NCBI RefSeq assembly: GCF_000010785.1
Contig: NC_013799.1
Location: forward strand, 620,001 to 684,000
Origin: Hydrogenobacter thermophilus TK-6
GTDB lineage: Bacteria > Aquificota > Aquificia > Aquificales > Aquificaceae
Direction of reading: 5' to 3'
DNA length: 64,000 nt
In this document: positions 8,127-16,629 of the stretch, in pieces
How the letters are laid out: each line of letters starts with the position of its first letter
Position numbering within the stretch: the stretch's first letter is position 1
Made by a program: the position numbers and the translations under genes
The notes under the pieces: model-generated
Database searches by the model: none
Told to the model about the DNA's origin: nothing
The model's input: only the letters and a program-made list of their open reading frames with translations

Positions 8127-8503
8127 CAGAAGTAATTGGCAACAAAGTGCCTGACCTGAGCAAAGTATCTCTCTATCTCTTGACTGTGCTTTTGTTTGAC
8201 ATACCTTGCCAGCTTGTAGTCATCCCAAAGACCCAGCATAGGTATCCAGTCGGGGATGGCATCCCTGCTCTCTATAAAGTAGAGGAGAACCGCCACAAAA
8301 TCTCTCCTTGTTTCCTCTCTCAGGTCAAAGTTGGGGTCGCTCAGCATCCTAAAAAACAGCTTTACATCCAGAATGAGATTCCTCACATACTCCATAGTAG
8401 GGGGTACAGAAGAAAGTTTATCAAAAAACGCCCTTCTTAGGTCCTCCATCTTAACTTCCCTGTAGTACTTTTTGAGGATTTTTTCCTTTTTGCTGTCCTG
8501 CAT
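8126..8503 (-). CDS. DUF1232 protein
   Basis: The 125-residue protein carries the DUF1232 core near residues 65-92: AVLLYFIESRDAIPDWIP followed by GLWDD, the conserved pattern of that family (Y-F-x-P-x-D-x-I-P-D-x-I-P-x-x-G-x-x-D-D). Function of the family is unknown; members are often membrane associated and helical. It is the first gene of a minus-strand operon with the ABC permease. TATAAT (8511-8516 complement) lies seven bases before the ATG with no ribosome binding site, suggesting a leaderless message. Confidence 0.82.
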   Translation of the reverse strand: MQDSKKEKILKKYYREVKMEDLRRAFFDKLSSVPPTMEYVRNLILDVKLFFRMLSDPNFDLREETRRDFVAVLLYFIESRDAIPDWIPMLGLWDDYKLARYVKQKHSQEIERYFAQVRHFVANYF

Positions 8504-8532
8504 AACTCTTATTATACAATTAAGTTTCGGAT
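8504..8532. promoter_or_regulatory. Divergent promoter region, DUF1232 operon and sugar-phosphate transferase
   Basis: This 29-base gap separates two divergent genes. On the minus strand TATAAT at 8516-8511 is seven bases from the DUF1232 ATG. On the plus strand TATACA at 8514-8519 overlaps it and is 13 bases from the ATG at 8533. Neither gene has a Shine-Dalgarno match. The -35 regions are poor and would lie inside the opposite genes. Confidence 0.55.
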
Positions 8533-9972
8533 ATGGACAAAAGATGGCAGGCTCTAACCCTTCTTATAGCGCTTCTGACCGCAGACCTTGTGGCTTATTA
8601 TACATCCCTTGCTTTAGCTTACCTTACGCGCACGGCTTTAAATCCCCTCCTTTATATGTACGCAGAGTTTAACTTCCCCCTCTCCCACTTTTTTAAGATG
8701 TGGTGGATACCTGTGATATTTGTATTCTTTAATTTCTACGAAGGGTTATACCAGAAGAGGTTTCCCCTTCCTGAAGAGCTAAGAAGAATGGTAAAAGCCA
8801 CCTTTTTTGGTCTTTTCACCCTCTTCTTTCTGGTGGGGCTTACCAAAAAGTCCGAGCAATTTTCAAGGCTCATGCTCTTAATCTTAGGGCTTTACATGCC
8901 ACTGATGCTTTTACTGCTAAGACCACTCTCAAAAAAACTGCTGTTTGAAAGAGGTATAGGACTAAGAAGGTTTGCTGTGGTGGGCACCGACGATATGGTC
9001 AAAAAGGCTGCCTCCTTTCTGGAGGCGGACGGCTACATGGGCTACTCTCTTTTGGGCTTTTTCAGCGACAAAGATGCTTTAAAGAGCGTAATTCTGAATG
9101 GGAGAATCTTCAGGGTAAAAAAGCTAAGGCGCTTGAAAACCCTTGCCGAAAAGGGATTTGTAGACTGCCTTGTTGTTTCCACCGGCCACTTTGAAGAGGA
9201 GGAGCTTGCCAGCTTTGTTTATAGATATCACGGGAAAGTGCAGGAGCTTATCCTGGTTCCTCCCCTCAAAGGTCTCAGCTTAATAAACTCTCATCCTCTG
9301 CCTGTTTATATGCTGGATGTTTTTATGCTGAGCTTTAAGGACAACCTCAAGACCTTTCCAAACCTTCACATAAAGAGGGCTTTTGATTTAGTACTTTCCT
9401 TTACTTTGCTCCCCTTGGTGCTTTTCCTGGCACTTATCTTTTCTGCTCTCATAAAGCTGGAGACGGGGGGTCCTGTCTTTTTCTCTCACACGCGGGTAGG
9501 TCAGGGCGGAAGGCTTATAAAGGTATACAAGTTTAGAACCATGCATAAGAATGCACAGGAAAGGCTAAACAAGCTTCTTGAAGAGAGACAAGACCTGAGG
9601 GAGGAGTGGGAAAGGTATAGAAAACTCAAAGATGACCCCCGCATCACCAGAGTGGGAAGGTTCTTAAGAAAGACCTCCCTTGATGAGCTTCCTCAGATAT
9701 TCAATGTCATAAGGGGAGATATGAGTTTGGTGGGTCCCAGACCTGTGACTCAGGAGGAGCTGGAAAAATACTATGGAGAGTTTGCACAGGTTTATATGAT
9801 GGTAAAGCCAGGCATCACAGGCTACTGGCAGGTGAGCGGAAGGAGCGAGGTGGATTATAATGTGCGTGTTGCAATGGACACTTTTTATGTAGTCAACTGG
9901 TCCCTGTGGTTAGATATATACATACTTGCCAAAACTCTTTGGGTAGTTTTAAAAGGAAAGGGAGCTTACTGA
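8533..9972 (+). CDS. Undecaprenyl-phosphate sugar phosphotransferase (WbaP/exopolysaccharide initiating family)
   Basis: Enzymes of this family move a hexose 1-phosphate from a nucleotide sugar onto undecaprenyl phosphate, starting O-antigen or capsule repeat units at the inner membrane. The protein has four N-terminal membrane segments (to about residue 130), a Rossmann-like CoA-binding-type domain (GLRRFAVVGTDDM onward) and a C-terminal transferase domain beginning KRAFDLVLSFTLLPLVLF. Family motifs there include KVYKFRTM, RKTSLDELPQ, DMSLVGPRP, KPGITGYWQVSGRS and a Tyr-rich tail. The 479 residues match the TIGR03022/03025 families. Sugar specificity cannot be told; manC elsewhere in the window supplies GDP-mannose to surface polysaccharides. 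Confidence 0.88.
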   Translation: MDKRWQALTLLIALLTADLVAYYTSLALAYLTRTALNPLLYMYAEFNFPLSHFFKMWWIPVIFVFFNFYEGLYQKRFPLPEELRRMVKATFFGLFTLFFLVGLTKKSEQFSRLMLLILGLYMPLMLLLLRPLSKKLLFERGIGLRRFAVVGTDDMVKKAASFLEADGYMGYSLLGFFSDKDALKSVILNGRIFRVKKLRRLKTLAEKGFVDCLVVSTGHFEEEELASFVYRYHGKVQELILVPPLKGLSLINSHPLPVYMLDVFMLSFKDNLKTFPNLHIKRAFDLVLSFTLLPLVLFLALIFSALIKLETGGPVFFSHTRVGQGGRLIKVYKFRTMHKNAQERLNKLLEERQDLREEWERYRKLKDDPRITRVGRFLRKTSLDELPQIFNVIRGDMSLVGPRPVTQEELEKYYGEFAQVYMMVKPGITGYWQVSGRSEVDYNVRVAMDTFYVVNWSLWLDIYILAKTLWVVLKGKGAY

Positions 9973-9983
9973 GGGATTATCTT

Positions 9984-9989
9984 TATAAT
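9984..9989 (+). promoter_or_regulatory. Possible -10 box for panD
   Basis: TATAAT lies 20 bases before the panD ATG, with the GGAGG ribosome binding site between them. No clear -35 box is seen at the right distance, so a promoter is only possible; panD may also be read from the upstream gene. Confidence 0.4.
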
Positions 9990-10009
9990 TATTAGCTTTG
10001 GAGGTTAGC

Positions 10010-10393
10010 ATGCAGAGGTTTGTGCTAAAGTCCAAGATACACAGGTTAAAGATAACCGGTAAAGAGCTTCACTATGAGGGTAGTCTATCCTTAGACTCGG
10101 CGCTTATGGAGTCTGCCAACCTTGTACCTTTTGAAAAGATAGATGTGTATAATGTTAACAACGGTGCGAGGTTTTCCACATATGTTATTCCCGCACCTAC
10201 TGGCTCTGGAGAGGTCAGGTTAAACGGTGCTGCCTCAAGACTCGGTGAGGTAGGGGATATCATCATAATCGCTTCCTACGCTCTGATGGAGGAAAGAGAG
10301 CTGGATAGCTTCAAGCCTGTTCTTGTCTATGTAAATGAGGAAAACAGAATTTTAGAGATAAAAAGGGATATGGTGGTGGTGCATGATTGGTAG
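10010..10393 (+). CDS. panD: Aspartate 1-decarboxylase
   Basis: PanD makes beta-alanine from aspartate for pantothenate and coenzyme A. The proenzyme cleaves itself between Gly24 and Ser25 to give a pyruvoyl group; both residues are here in the motif YEGS at exactly those positions. Other conserved elements are the N-terminal Lys9, the [12 protein letters not shown] loop with Tyr and Asn, and the GAASR segment. The 127-residue length is standard. Start ATG 10010 is preceded by TTGGAGG and yields the family N-terminus [12 protein letters not shown]. The 3' end overlaps the next gene by 11 bases. Confidence 0.96.
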   Translation: MQRFVLKSKIHRLKITGKELHYEGSLSLDSALMESANLVPFEKIDVYNVNNGARFSTYVIPAPTGSGEVRLNGAASRLGEVGDIIIIASYALMEERELDSFKPVLVYVNEENRILEIKRDMVVVHDW

Positions 10394-10994
10394 AGTTTTT
10401 AGGATATTCAGGGAGAAGGGAGGAATTTTAAAAGCGCTTGACCTGTGGGATTGGTACGAAAACTTGGACCCAAAAAAGCAAAAGGTGGTTAAGTATTACT
10501 TTTCCCTCAAAAGCATAAAGAACTTGAGGTTTCCATACAAGGCAAAGCACTTTGACAGCGGACACATAGAACAAACACCTTACACCAAAAGGACTTTTTT
10601 GGGAAGCATAGCTCAGATGGCTCTGCTAGAGGGAGACATAAAAAGCGCAGAGTGGCTCTACTTGGAAGCCCTTAAGATGGAAGGCACACCTATTGAGGCT
10701 CACATGATACTAAACGACCTTCTGCTCCTTGCCCAAAAGGAGAAAGACTTTGAGAAGATGGAAACTTATGCCAGGTGGGATGTGGAAATGTTTGAAGATT
10801 ATAAGGAAACCCTCAAAGATAAGAACGGTGGAAGCTTGCCCCACATAAACTCCTTTGATGTGCTTCTGTACCTGCTGGAGAGAAAGGGAAGGTATGAAGA
10901 AGCTCTTAAGCTAATATCCTTTATGGAAAAAGAGTCCGTTCCATATTACCAAGAGGCTAAGGAGAGGATTGTTCAAAAAGCTTTAAGCTCATAG
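10383..10994 (+). CDS. Hypothetical helical-repeat protein
   Basis: A 203-residue soluble protein I do not recognise. It is almost entirely helical by composition, with segments such as [18 protein letters not shown] and [18 protein letters not shown] that resemble TPR-type helix pairs, so a protein-protein contact role is possible. It starts inside panD (ATG 10383, 11-base overlap) and therefore is co-translated with it. Its 3' end overlaps the convergent ROK kinase gene by 38 bases. Confidence 0.8.
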   Translation: MIGRVFRIFREKGGILKALDLWDWYENLDPKKQKVVKYYFSLKSIKNLRFPYKAKHFDSGHIEQTPYTKRTFLGSIAQMALLEGDIKSAEWLYLEALKMEGTPIEAHMILNDLLLLAQKEKDFEKMETYARWDVEMFEDYKETLKDKNGGSLPHINSFDVLLYLLERKGRYEEALKLISFMEKESVPYYQEAKERIVQKALSS

Positions 10995-11832
10995 CAAGAG
11001 CTCCCCTTGCCATGCAAAACTCCTCACAGCTGGAAAATGCCACAGAAAGACAAGAGGCTGGAAGCTTCTCCACCGATGCCAGAAGCCTCTCTTTTACATC
11101 ACCCAGAAACTCCCTCATACTGTCCAAAAGCCCACCACCAAGAACCAGCACATCCGGATTGAGTATATGCACCGCATTAACAAGTCCCGCTATCAGGTAT
11201 TCTTTGAAAACTTCCACTGCACTCAGAGCCGTCTGGTCCCCCTGTTTGGCTTTTTCTACCACTTGGTAATCTCTCAAGTATTCCTGCGAGATGCTCTTGT
11301 ATATCCTTTCAAAGCCGTAAGAGGAACAGTAAGCTTCCCAGCACCCAGCCCTTCCGCAGTTGCAAAGCTCCCCACCCACCTTTATGATGTGATGCCCCAG
11401 CTCTAAACTGCTTCCGCAGGCTCCAAGGTAAGGCTCCCCGTTGATGACAAACCCCGCTCCCAATCCTGTACCTATAGCTATAAAGAGGAGACTTTTGCTC
11501 TCTCTGTGGTCATAATACCACTCACCAAAGGCTCCAAAGCTAACATCGTTGCCCACAATGCACTTTATACCCTCGGAGGTTATAATCTCTTTCAGGTTCA
11601 GCCCGTCAAGAGCTGGTATGTTGGGAGACTTGTAAACTACGCCTTCAAGAGACGTAAAACCCGCCACAGCAATCCCCACAGCCTCAGGCTCTCCCTCCTT
11701 TACCACACTTACGATGGTCTTTATAAACTTCTCCCCATCTCTTGAAATGTCCTTAACATAAAACTTCTGCCTCCTCCCATCTTCCCAGAGCACCTTTATA
11801 AAGGTGCCTCCTATGTCAACCCCCTTTCTCAT
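10957..11832 (-). CDS. ROK-family sugar kinase (glucokinase-like)
   Basis: ROK kinases phosphorylate glucose, N-acetylmannosamine or related sugars. The phosphate-binding motif VDIGGTFIK is at the N-terminus, the catalytic Asp is in GNDVSFGAFGE, the sugar-binding His/Glu block is SLELGHH, and the ROK zinc motif CNCGRAGCWEA follows. ATP-binding glycines are in AIGTGLGAG and VLGGGLLDS. ATG 11832 gives the usual N-terminus MRKGVDIGG; a longer frame start at 11862 would add an unlikely tail. The gene overlaps the upstream ORF by 17 bases. Glucokinase is the likeliest role but the substrate is not certain. Confidence 0.87.
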   Translation of the reverse strand: MRKGVDIGGTFIKVLWEDGRRQKFYVKDISRDGEKFIKTIVSVVKEGEPEAVGIAVAGFTSLEGVVYKSPNIPALDGLNLKEIITSEGIKCIVGNDVSFGAFGEWYYDHRESKSLLFIAIGTGLGAGFVINGEPYLGACGSSLELGHHIIKVGGELCNCGRAGCWEAYCSSYGFERIYKSISQEYLRDYQVVEKAKQGDQTALSAVEVFKEYLIAGLVNAVHILNPDVLVLGGGLLDSMREFLGDVKERLLASVEKLPASCLSVAFSSCEEFCMARGALAMSLKLFEQSSP

Positions 11833-12250
11833 AAGAGAACTCCCTAACTGTAATGCCTTCACCTTCTAACCGAGCCTTCAGGCGCAAAACCACCGAGCCA
11901 TTTTCCCCCTCATAGATGCCATAAAATTCCAGCTGGTTGTTAAAGAGCCTGGCAGACTCCTTTTTGAGCTTCAAGCCTTCCTTTTTGCTTTGCTCACAAA
12001 GTCTTTTAAAACCCTCTTCACCATATGCTTGCAAAAGGTCAGGACTAATTAAAACCTTTAAACGCTCAAAATTTCTCTCGGAGCAATCCTCAGACCCAAC
12101 AAGAAAGGATAAAAGGGGACTCAGGCTTTCTAACACTCTTTTCTTGTTGCTATAGTCCTCATGCCAGATAAGGAAAGCTATAAAAAAAGGATAAACAACC
12201 GCAAGCGCTATGAAGGAACCAATGATGAGGTCTTCTCTCTTTAGAGCCAC
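11816..12250 (-). CDS. Hypothetical single-pass membrane protein
   Basis: A 144-residue protein with one membrane segment near the N-terminus (IIGSFIALAVVYPFFIAFL) and a Glu/Lys-rich domain of about 110 residues that would face the periplasm. I see no known family. The start is GTG 12250: AGGAGGAAAGG sits directly upstream, inside the end of corA, and the product then begins VALKRED before the membrane segment. It overlaps corA by 10 bases and the ROK kinase gene by 17, so all three form one operon. Confidence 0.75.
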   Translation of the reverse strand: MALKREDLIIGSFIALAVVYPFFIAFLIWHEDYSNKKRVLESLSPLLSFLVGSEDCSERNFERLKVLISPDLLQAYGEEGFKRLCEQSKKEGLKLKKESARLFNNQLEFYGIYEGENGSVVLRLKARLEGEGITVREFSYEKGG

Positions 12251-13182
12251 CCTTTCCTCCTCACCCAGTAAAGGAGCGATGCAGTGACGGCTATCATAAG
12301 CAAAAGTGAATAAACATAACCGTACTTCCATTCCAGCTCTGGCATGTGTTTGAAGTTCATACCGAATATGCTGGCAATGAGTGTGGCAGGCAAAAATATG
12401 GTTGCCAGAACTGTAAAGACTTTGACACCTTCGTTCTGCCTTATGGATATAAGCCCCAAGAGAGAACTCTGGATACTGTCAATCCTGTCCATGTAAAGGG
12501 TGGTATAGTCCAGCAAAGTGTAAAGGTCGTCAAGAGCCACCTTTATATCTCTCTTAGTCTGGGCATTCACCTTGGGGCTTTTTACAAAGTGGCTAAGGAT
12601 TCTGAGCTTTTCGTTTATGGTCTCTCTCAGGGTGATGTTTAGCTCATCGTAGTAAGAGATGTCTCTTATTATCTCCTGAGACTGTTCGGCAAAAACCTCC
12701 TTCCTGAGGTTTCTTATCCTCCTTCCCAGTATTTCAAGCCTATCTCCTATGCGATCCACCTCTATGTTTACTATCTGAGCAAAGATGGCTTCGGGAAATT
12801 GGAAGGACAGGTCCTGAGCCATCACCCGCTTTTGAAAGATCATCAGAGTGGGTATGTCTCTGTATCGTAAGCTCACAAAGTACCTGCCTCTTATGAAGAA
12901 TACGACAGGCTCCACCAGCACATCCTCCTTTTGCTGTATTACAAAGGAGAAATTCATGTATATAAAGTCTGCCTCTTCTTTGTATTTGCTACTTATCTCT
13001 ATGTCTCCAAAAACTTCCCTCGGTGGCATCTCAAAGCCAACGGCACTTTTTAGCCAATCTATCTCCTCTTCTGTGGGTTTTTCCACATCAAGCCACACCA
13101 CCTTATCCCTTGGTATCTCCCCTATCTGGTCTATTCCAAACCCGGTAAACCCCCTGTTTATGTTGGCATACACGAATATCAT
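12241..13182 (-). CDS. corA: CorA-family magnesium/cobalt transporter
   Basis: CorA is a pentameric Mg2+ (or Co2+/Ni2+) channel. The signature FGMNF with the GMN selectivity motif lies between two C-terminal membrane helices (starting VLATIFLPATLIASI), followed by the acidic MPELEW loop and a basic tail WVRRKG. The N-terminal 240 residues are the cytoplasmic funnel with its long helices. The length of 313 residues is normal. TAAAAT at 13197-13192 on the minus strand is nine bases before the ATG without a ribosome binding site, so this may be another leaderless start. A second Mg2+ transporter gene (mgtA type, broken) lies at 17745. Confidence 0.92.
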   Translation of the reverse strand: MIFVYANINRGFTGFGIDQIGEIPRDKVVWLDVEKPTEEEIDWLKSAVGFEMPPREVFGDIEISSKYKEEADFIYMNFSFVIQQKEDVLVEPVVFFIRGRYFVSLRYRDIPTLMIFQKRVMAQDLSFQFPEAIFAQIVNIEVDRIGDRLEILGRRIRNLRKEVFAEQSQEIIRDISYYDELNITLRETINEKLRILSHFVKSPKVNAQTKRDIKVALDDLYTLLDYTTLYMDRIDSIQSSLLGLISIRQNEGVKVFTVLATIFLPATLIASIFGMNFKHMPELEWKYGYVYSLLLMIAVTASLLYWVRRKGWL

Positions 13183-13204
13183 AACATAACTATTTTAATC
13201 AAAT

Positions 13205-14452
13205 TTATGGGCATCTAAGTAGCACATACTTGCCGTCAAACTCTATTCCTTCTGTTAACAAACTGCATTCAGGCAGCTCTTTTGTATACTTTTCCTTGGT
13301 TATCACCAGTCCTGAAAGCTTTTGGGTGTTTTCCTCCCTGGGTATGCATCTTTTTGAATAAAAGACTAAGGCTGAGTCCTCGCTTTTGTAAAAGTAAGCG
13401 GGAGCTTCTTGGGATTCAAGAAAAGGGTAAGCTTTTGGTGTAAATCTCAGCCCTTCATAAAAGCCAAGAGCCAAAACTATTAGCAAAAGCACACCCGCGG
13501 ATAAAAGGAGGACTTTCTTTATGTATCTCTCTTCTATGGTGCTTGCTAAAATTACGCTCATGGGAGGATAGGCAAAGAGTATGTAGTGGTGGAGCTTGTT
13601 TTTGGCAAGGCTGAAAAAGACTATCACGGCAAGGAACCAAGTCAGGTAAGGCAAAAGCTCTCTCTTGAAGTTTTTTATCACCTTCAAGTACATGGGAATG
13701 TAAAAGATGGTGGTGGCAAAAACTACCAGAAGGTAATAGTAAAAGGGTGAAGGATGGGTTAATCTCTGTCCTGTGTATCTCATCACATTCTCATAAACAA
13801 AAAACCTGAAAAAGTAGTCATATCCAAACTCATAAAACATGTAAAAGTACCAGCTTCCGCCAACTGCTAAAAAGATGGCAAGCCCTCTCCAAGAAAAGAC
13901 CTTTAAATCCTTCCTCCAGAGAAGATAAACCAGAAGAGTTAAGAAGACACCAACCGGACCCTTTGTCAAAAAAGCCAGAGACAAAAAGAGCCACCCCAAA
14001 AGAATTCTCTCTGAGAGGAAAAGGTAAAGACTTACCATCATAAAGAAGGTGTTTAGCATCTCTGGAGTTAAGGCTCTGGATTCTATCCACAGATGTGGGA
14101 GCGTGAGAAGGACAAGAAAGCTCTTTTTTGCAGTCTTCTCATCCGTGTATCTTTTTGCTATAAGATAAGCCATGATGGCGGTGCCAAGAGCGGAAAGTCC
14201 AGATACCATCCTTGCAATAAGTTCGTTAAATCCCAAAAGGCCGGAAAAAAGCACTACCACCCAGTAAAGCATAGGAGGCTTTTCAAATCTTGGCTGACAG
14301 TTATAATAAGGCACCAAGAAGTTATGGCTCTTTAGCATGTTTAAGATGGCAGAGGCGTTTCTGCCTTCATCAAGGGAAGTAAAGCTAAGCACCCAGCTTC
14401 CAAAAATAAAAAAGTAAAAAGATAGGAGAAGTGCCCAGAAGACTCTCACCAT
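13205..14452 (-). CDS. Glycosyltransferase family 39 membrane protein (ArnT/PMT-like)
   Basis: This is a polytopic GT-C glycosyltransferase that uses a polyprenyl-linked sugar donor. It has about ten membrane segments; the catalytic acidic motif in the first periplasmic loop is LDEGRNASAILNM, followed by RFEKPPMLYW, both typical of ArnT and related sugar transferases to lipid A or glycans. I start it at ATG 14452 with GAAGGTA upstream; the ATG follows the TAA of the small lipoprotein ORF with a one-base gap. The acceptor is unknown; lipid A modification is possible given the nearby waaA. Confidence 0.82.
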   Translation of the reverse strand: MVRVFWALLLSFYFFIFGSWVLSFTSLDEGRNASAILNMLKSHNFLVPYYNCQPRFEKPPMLYWVVVLFSGLLGFNELIARMVSGLSALGTAIMAYLIAKRYTDEKTAKKSFLVLLTLPHLWIESRALTPEMLNTFFMMVSLYLFLSERILLGWLFLSLAFLTKGPVGVFLTLLVYLLWRKDLKVFSWRGLAIFLAVGGSWYFYMFYEFGYDYFFRFFVYENVMRYTGQRLTHPSPFYYYLLVVFATTIFYIPMYLKVIKNFKRELLPYLTWFLAVIVFFSLAKNKLHHYILFAYPPMSVILASTIEERYIKKVLLLSAGVLLLIVLALGFYEGLRFTPKAYPFLESQEAPAYFYKSEDSALVFYSKRCIPREENTQKLSGLVITKEKYTKELPECSLLTEGIEFDGKYVLLRCP

Positions 14453-14453
14453 A

Positions 14454-14570
14454 TTACCTTCTGTGCTGTAGGTGTATCTGCACTCCTCCACCCACATCCA
14501 CCTGTGGTTTTTCATCAACTTTCAGTGCGCAAGAAGATAAGAAAATAACCAGCAGGCTAATCCAGAACAT
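14454..14570 (-). CDS. Small lipoprotein (38 residues)
   Basis: An open frame of 38 codons begins at ATG 14570, 14 bases before the maf stop, and ends one base before the start of the glycosyltransferase gene. The peptide has a hydrophobic signal segment (FWISLLVIFL) followed by the lipobox LSSC at residues 11-14, so it should be lipidated at Cys14 and leave a mature lipopeptide of 25 residues ending in basic HRR. Residue +2 is Ala, consistent with outer membrane sorting under the E. coli rule. Tiny lipoproteins of this plan include E. coli LptM, which matures the LPS transporter LptD; whether this is related cannot be told. Tight coupling on both sides supports a real gene. Confidence 0.68.
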   Translation of the reverse strand: MFWISLLVIFLSSCALKVDEKPQVDVGGGVQIHLQHRR

Positions 14571-15114
14571 CTTTAAGCACCTTGTAGGTTTTGGAAGCTG
14601 GCAGACCCATCACCGTGTAGTAATCACCGCATATTTTTTCTATAAAAGTGGCACCAAAGCCTTGCACAGCATAGGCTCCTGCCTTGTCCATAGGCTCTTG
14701 GGTTTTTATGTAATCTTCTATCTCCTCTTTTTCTATATGCCTAAACTTTACCAGAGCTATGTCGTGAAAGAGTACCCTCCTTCTGGGGGAGATTACGCTC
14801 ACTGCGGTGATCACCTTGTGCCATCTTCCAGAAAGGGCAGTTAGCATACGCTTTGCCTCCTCTTGGTTTTTAGGTTTTCCCAGCGCTCTGTTTCCCAGCA
14901 CCACCAGAGTGTCTGCACCTATAACGGTAGCGTATTTATACTCTCTCCATACGGTAAAGCTCTTTTTAAAGGCTAAGCTTCTGGCAGTCAAAAGGGGGCT
15001 AACGACTTGTTTGTCCTCCCTCACTCTTGAGGGTATCACCAAAAACTTAAAACCCAGCATGCGCAGTATATCAACCCGCCTTTTGGATTCTGAAGCAAGT
15101 ATAAGAAGCCTCAC
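14557..15114 (-). CDS. maf: Maf-family nucleoside triphosphate pyrophosphatase
   Basis: Maf proteins hydrolyse dTTP/UTP or modified nucleotides such as m7GTP to monophosphates, cleaning the nucleotide pool. Motifs visible are the N-terminal LASESKRRVDIL (family S/T-x-S-x-R-R), GADTLVVLG with the catalytic Asp, GKPKNQEEAKRML and the Gly-rich C-terminal GAYAVQGFGA. The 185-residue length is normal. It lies 12 bases downstream of secD on the same strand and overlaps the small lipoprotein ORF. Confidence 0.92.
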   Translation of the reverse strand: MRLLILASESKRRVDILRMLGFKFLVIPSRVREDKQVVSPLLTARSLAFKKSFTVWREYKYATVIGADTLVVLGNRALGKPKNQEEAKRMLTALSGRWHKVITAVSVISPRRRVLFHDIALVKFRHIEKEEIEDYIKTQEPMDKAGAYAVQGFGATFIEKICGDYYTVMGLPASKTYKVLKDVLD

Positions 15115-15126
15115 CTTAGGTTTATA

Positions 15127-16620
15127 TTATATCTTCAGCGCTCCTATTTTTGTAAGAACATCAAGGAAGAACTTAGTAAAATACACATTGGATACGAAAG
15201 AGGCTATACTGCCTATGGTGAGGGTGGTGGCAAATCCTTTTACTGGTCCGCTTCCAAACTGAAAGAGGATGAGAGCAGCAATGAGAAGAGTAATGTGGGT
15301 ATCCCATACTACGCTCAGGGACCTTCTGTAGCCCAGCTCCACGGCCTTTTTTGGGCTGCTGCCAGACCTTAGCTCTTCTTTAACCCTTTCAAAGATAAGC
15401 ACATTGGAGTCAACCGCTATGCCCATGTTTAGGAGTATACCAGCTATACCAGGTAGAGTGAGTGTAGCACCAAGGAGTACCAGACCTGCCCACAGAAATA
15501 GAGCATTGAGCAGTATAGCCAAGTTGGCGGTGATACCTGCCACCTTATACCTTCCCAGAAGCAATGCCACCAGGAGGATAAAGCCCACTATGCCGGCTTT
15601 TATACTCTGATTTATGGCATCCCTTCCCAAGGAGGGACCCACCACCGTTTCTTGGAGGAACTTTACATTGGTAGGCAAAGCACCAGCCCTGAGAACTATG
15701 GCAAGCTCCTTTGCCTCTTCTGGAGTGAACTGTCCAGTTATCTGCCCCCTGTCAGTTATCCTACTCCTTATAACAGGAGCGGACATGACTTTTTTGTCAA
15801 GAACTATGGCAAGGCGTCTACCTATGTTTTTCTCTGTAGCATCACCAAAAGCTCTTGCACCTCTGTCTGTCAGCTCAAAGGTAACTGCTGGCGCACCAAA
15901 CTCATCGGTGCTGGTATAGGCAGTCTTTAGGTCAGCACCCGTTATAACGGGCAGCTTCTCTACCAGAAACCACTCCTGCGGATTTCTTGAAGGCAAAAGC
16001 TCCGTATCCTTGTTTAGCTTCTGCTCAAGAACTTCCTTGGGACCGCTGCCCACCACCAACTTTAGCTCAAGAAGAGCGGTTTTTCCAATTATGGACTTTG
16101 CCTTATCTATGTCTAAAACACCTGGAAGCTCCACAAGCACCCTGTCCCCGCTCACCTTAGTTATAACCGGCTGAACTACGCCAAGCTCGTCTATCCTCCT
16201 TCTTAGCACCTCTACCGTCTGACCTGCTATGCTGTCTTTGAGCTTTTTTATCTCATCATCCTTTAACTTTATAAGCACCTGTCCCTTTTCTCTACTTACA
16301 ACTTCAAATCTTGGAAAGTCTTTACTCACCATCTGGGATATGCTGTCTATATCCTTTTTGTCAAGCACTTCCACCTTTATGCCACTTTTATCCGATGTTA
16401 CATCCAGCACATTTATCCCAGCGTCTCTTAACTTTCTTTCTATATCCTTTGCATACCTTTCGTACTCCTGGGTTAGGGCATAATCCATGTCTGGCTCTAA
16501 AAGCATAGATATGCCACCTTTCAAGTCAAGCCCGAGGTTGACAGGTTTAAAAAGGGATATACCCACAGAAAGAGCCACCAAAGCCAAAAGCAAGGAAAGA
16601 TTCAGGTAAATGTTCTTCAT
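15127..16620 (-). CDS. secD: Protein translocase subunit SecD
   Basis: SecD, with SecF, uses the proton gradient to help draw proteins through SecYEG and release them in the periplasm. The N-terminal membrane helix is followed by GLDLKGG, the P1 domain and then six-helix RND-type membrane part at about residues 315-490, with GIAGILLNMGIAVDSNVLIFERV holding the conserved Asp and Arg. At 497 residues it matches the compact SecD of other Aquificales. secF is not adjacent; maf follows instead. It starts nine bases after the waaA stop. Confidence 0.95.
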   Translation of the reverse strand: MKNIYLNLSLLLALVALSVGISLFKPVNLGLDLKGGISMLLEPDMDYALTQEYERYAKDIERKLRDAGINVLDVTSDKSGIKVEVLDKKDIDSISQMVSKDFPRFEVVSREKGQVLIKLKDDEIKKLKDSIAGQTVEVLRRRIDELGVVQPVITKVSGDRVLVELPGVLDIDKAKSIIGKTALLELKLVVGSGPKEVLEQKLNKDTELLPSRNPQEWFLVEKLPVITGADLKTAYTSTDEFGAPAVTFELTDRGARAFGDATEKNIGRRLAIVLDKKVMSAPVIRSRITDRGQITGQFTPEEAKELAIVLRAGALPTNVKFLQETVVGPSLGRDAINQSIKAGIVGFILLVALLLGRYKVAGITANLAILLNALFLWAGLVLLGATLTLPGIAGILLNMGIAVDSNVLIFERVKEELRSGSSPKKAVELGYRRSLSVVWDTHITLLIAALILFQFGSGPVKGFATTLTIGSIASFVSNVYFTKFFLDVLTKIGALKI

Positions 16621-16629
16621 ACATCAGCA

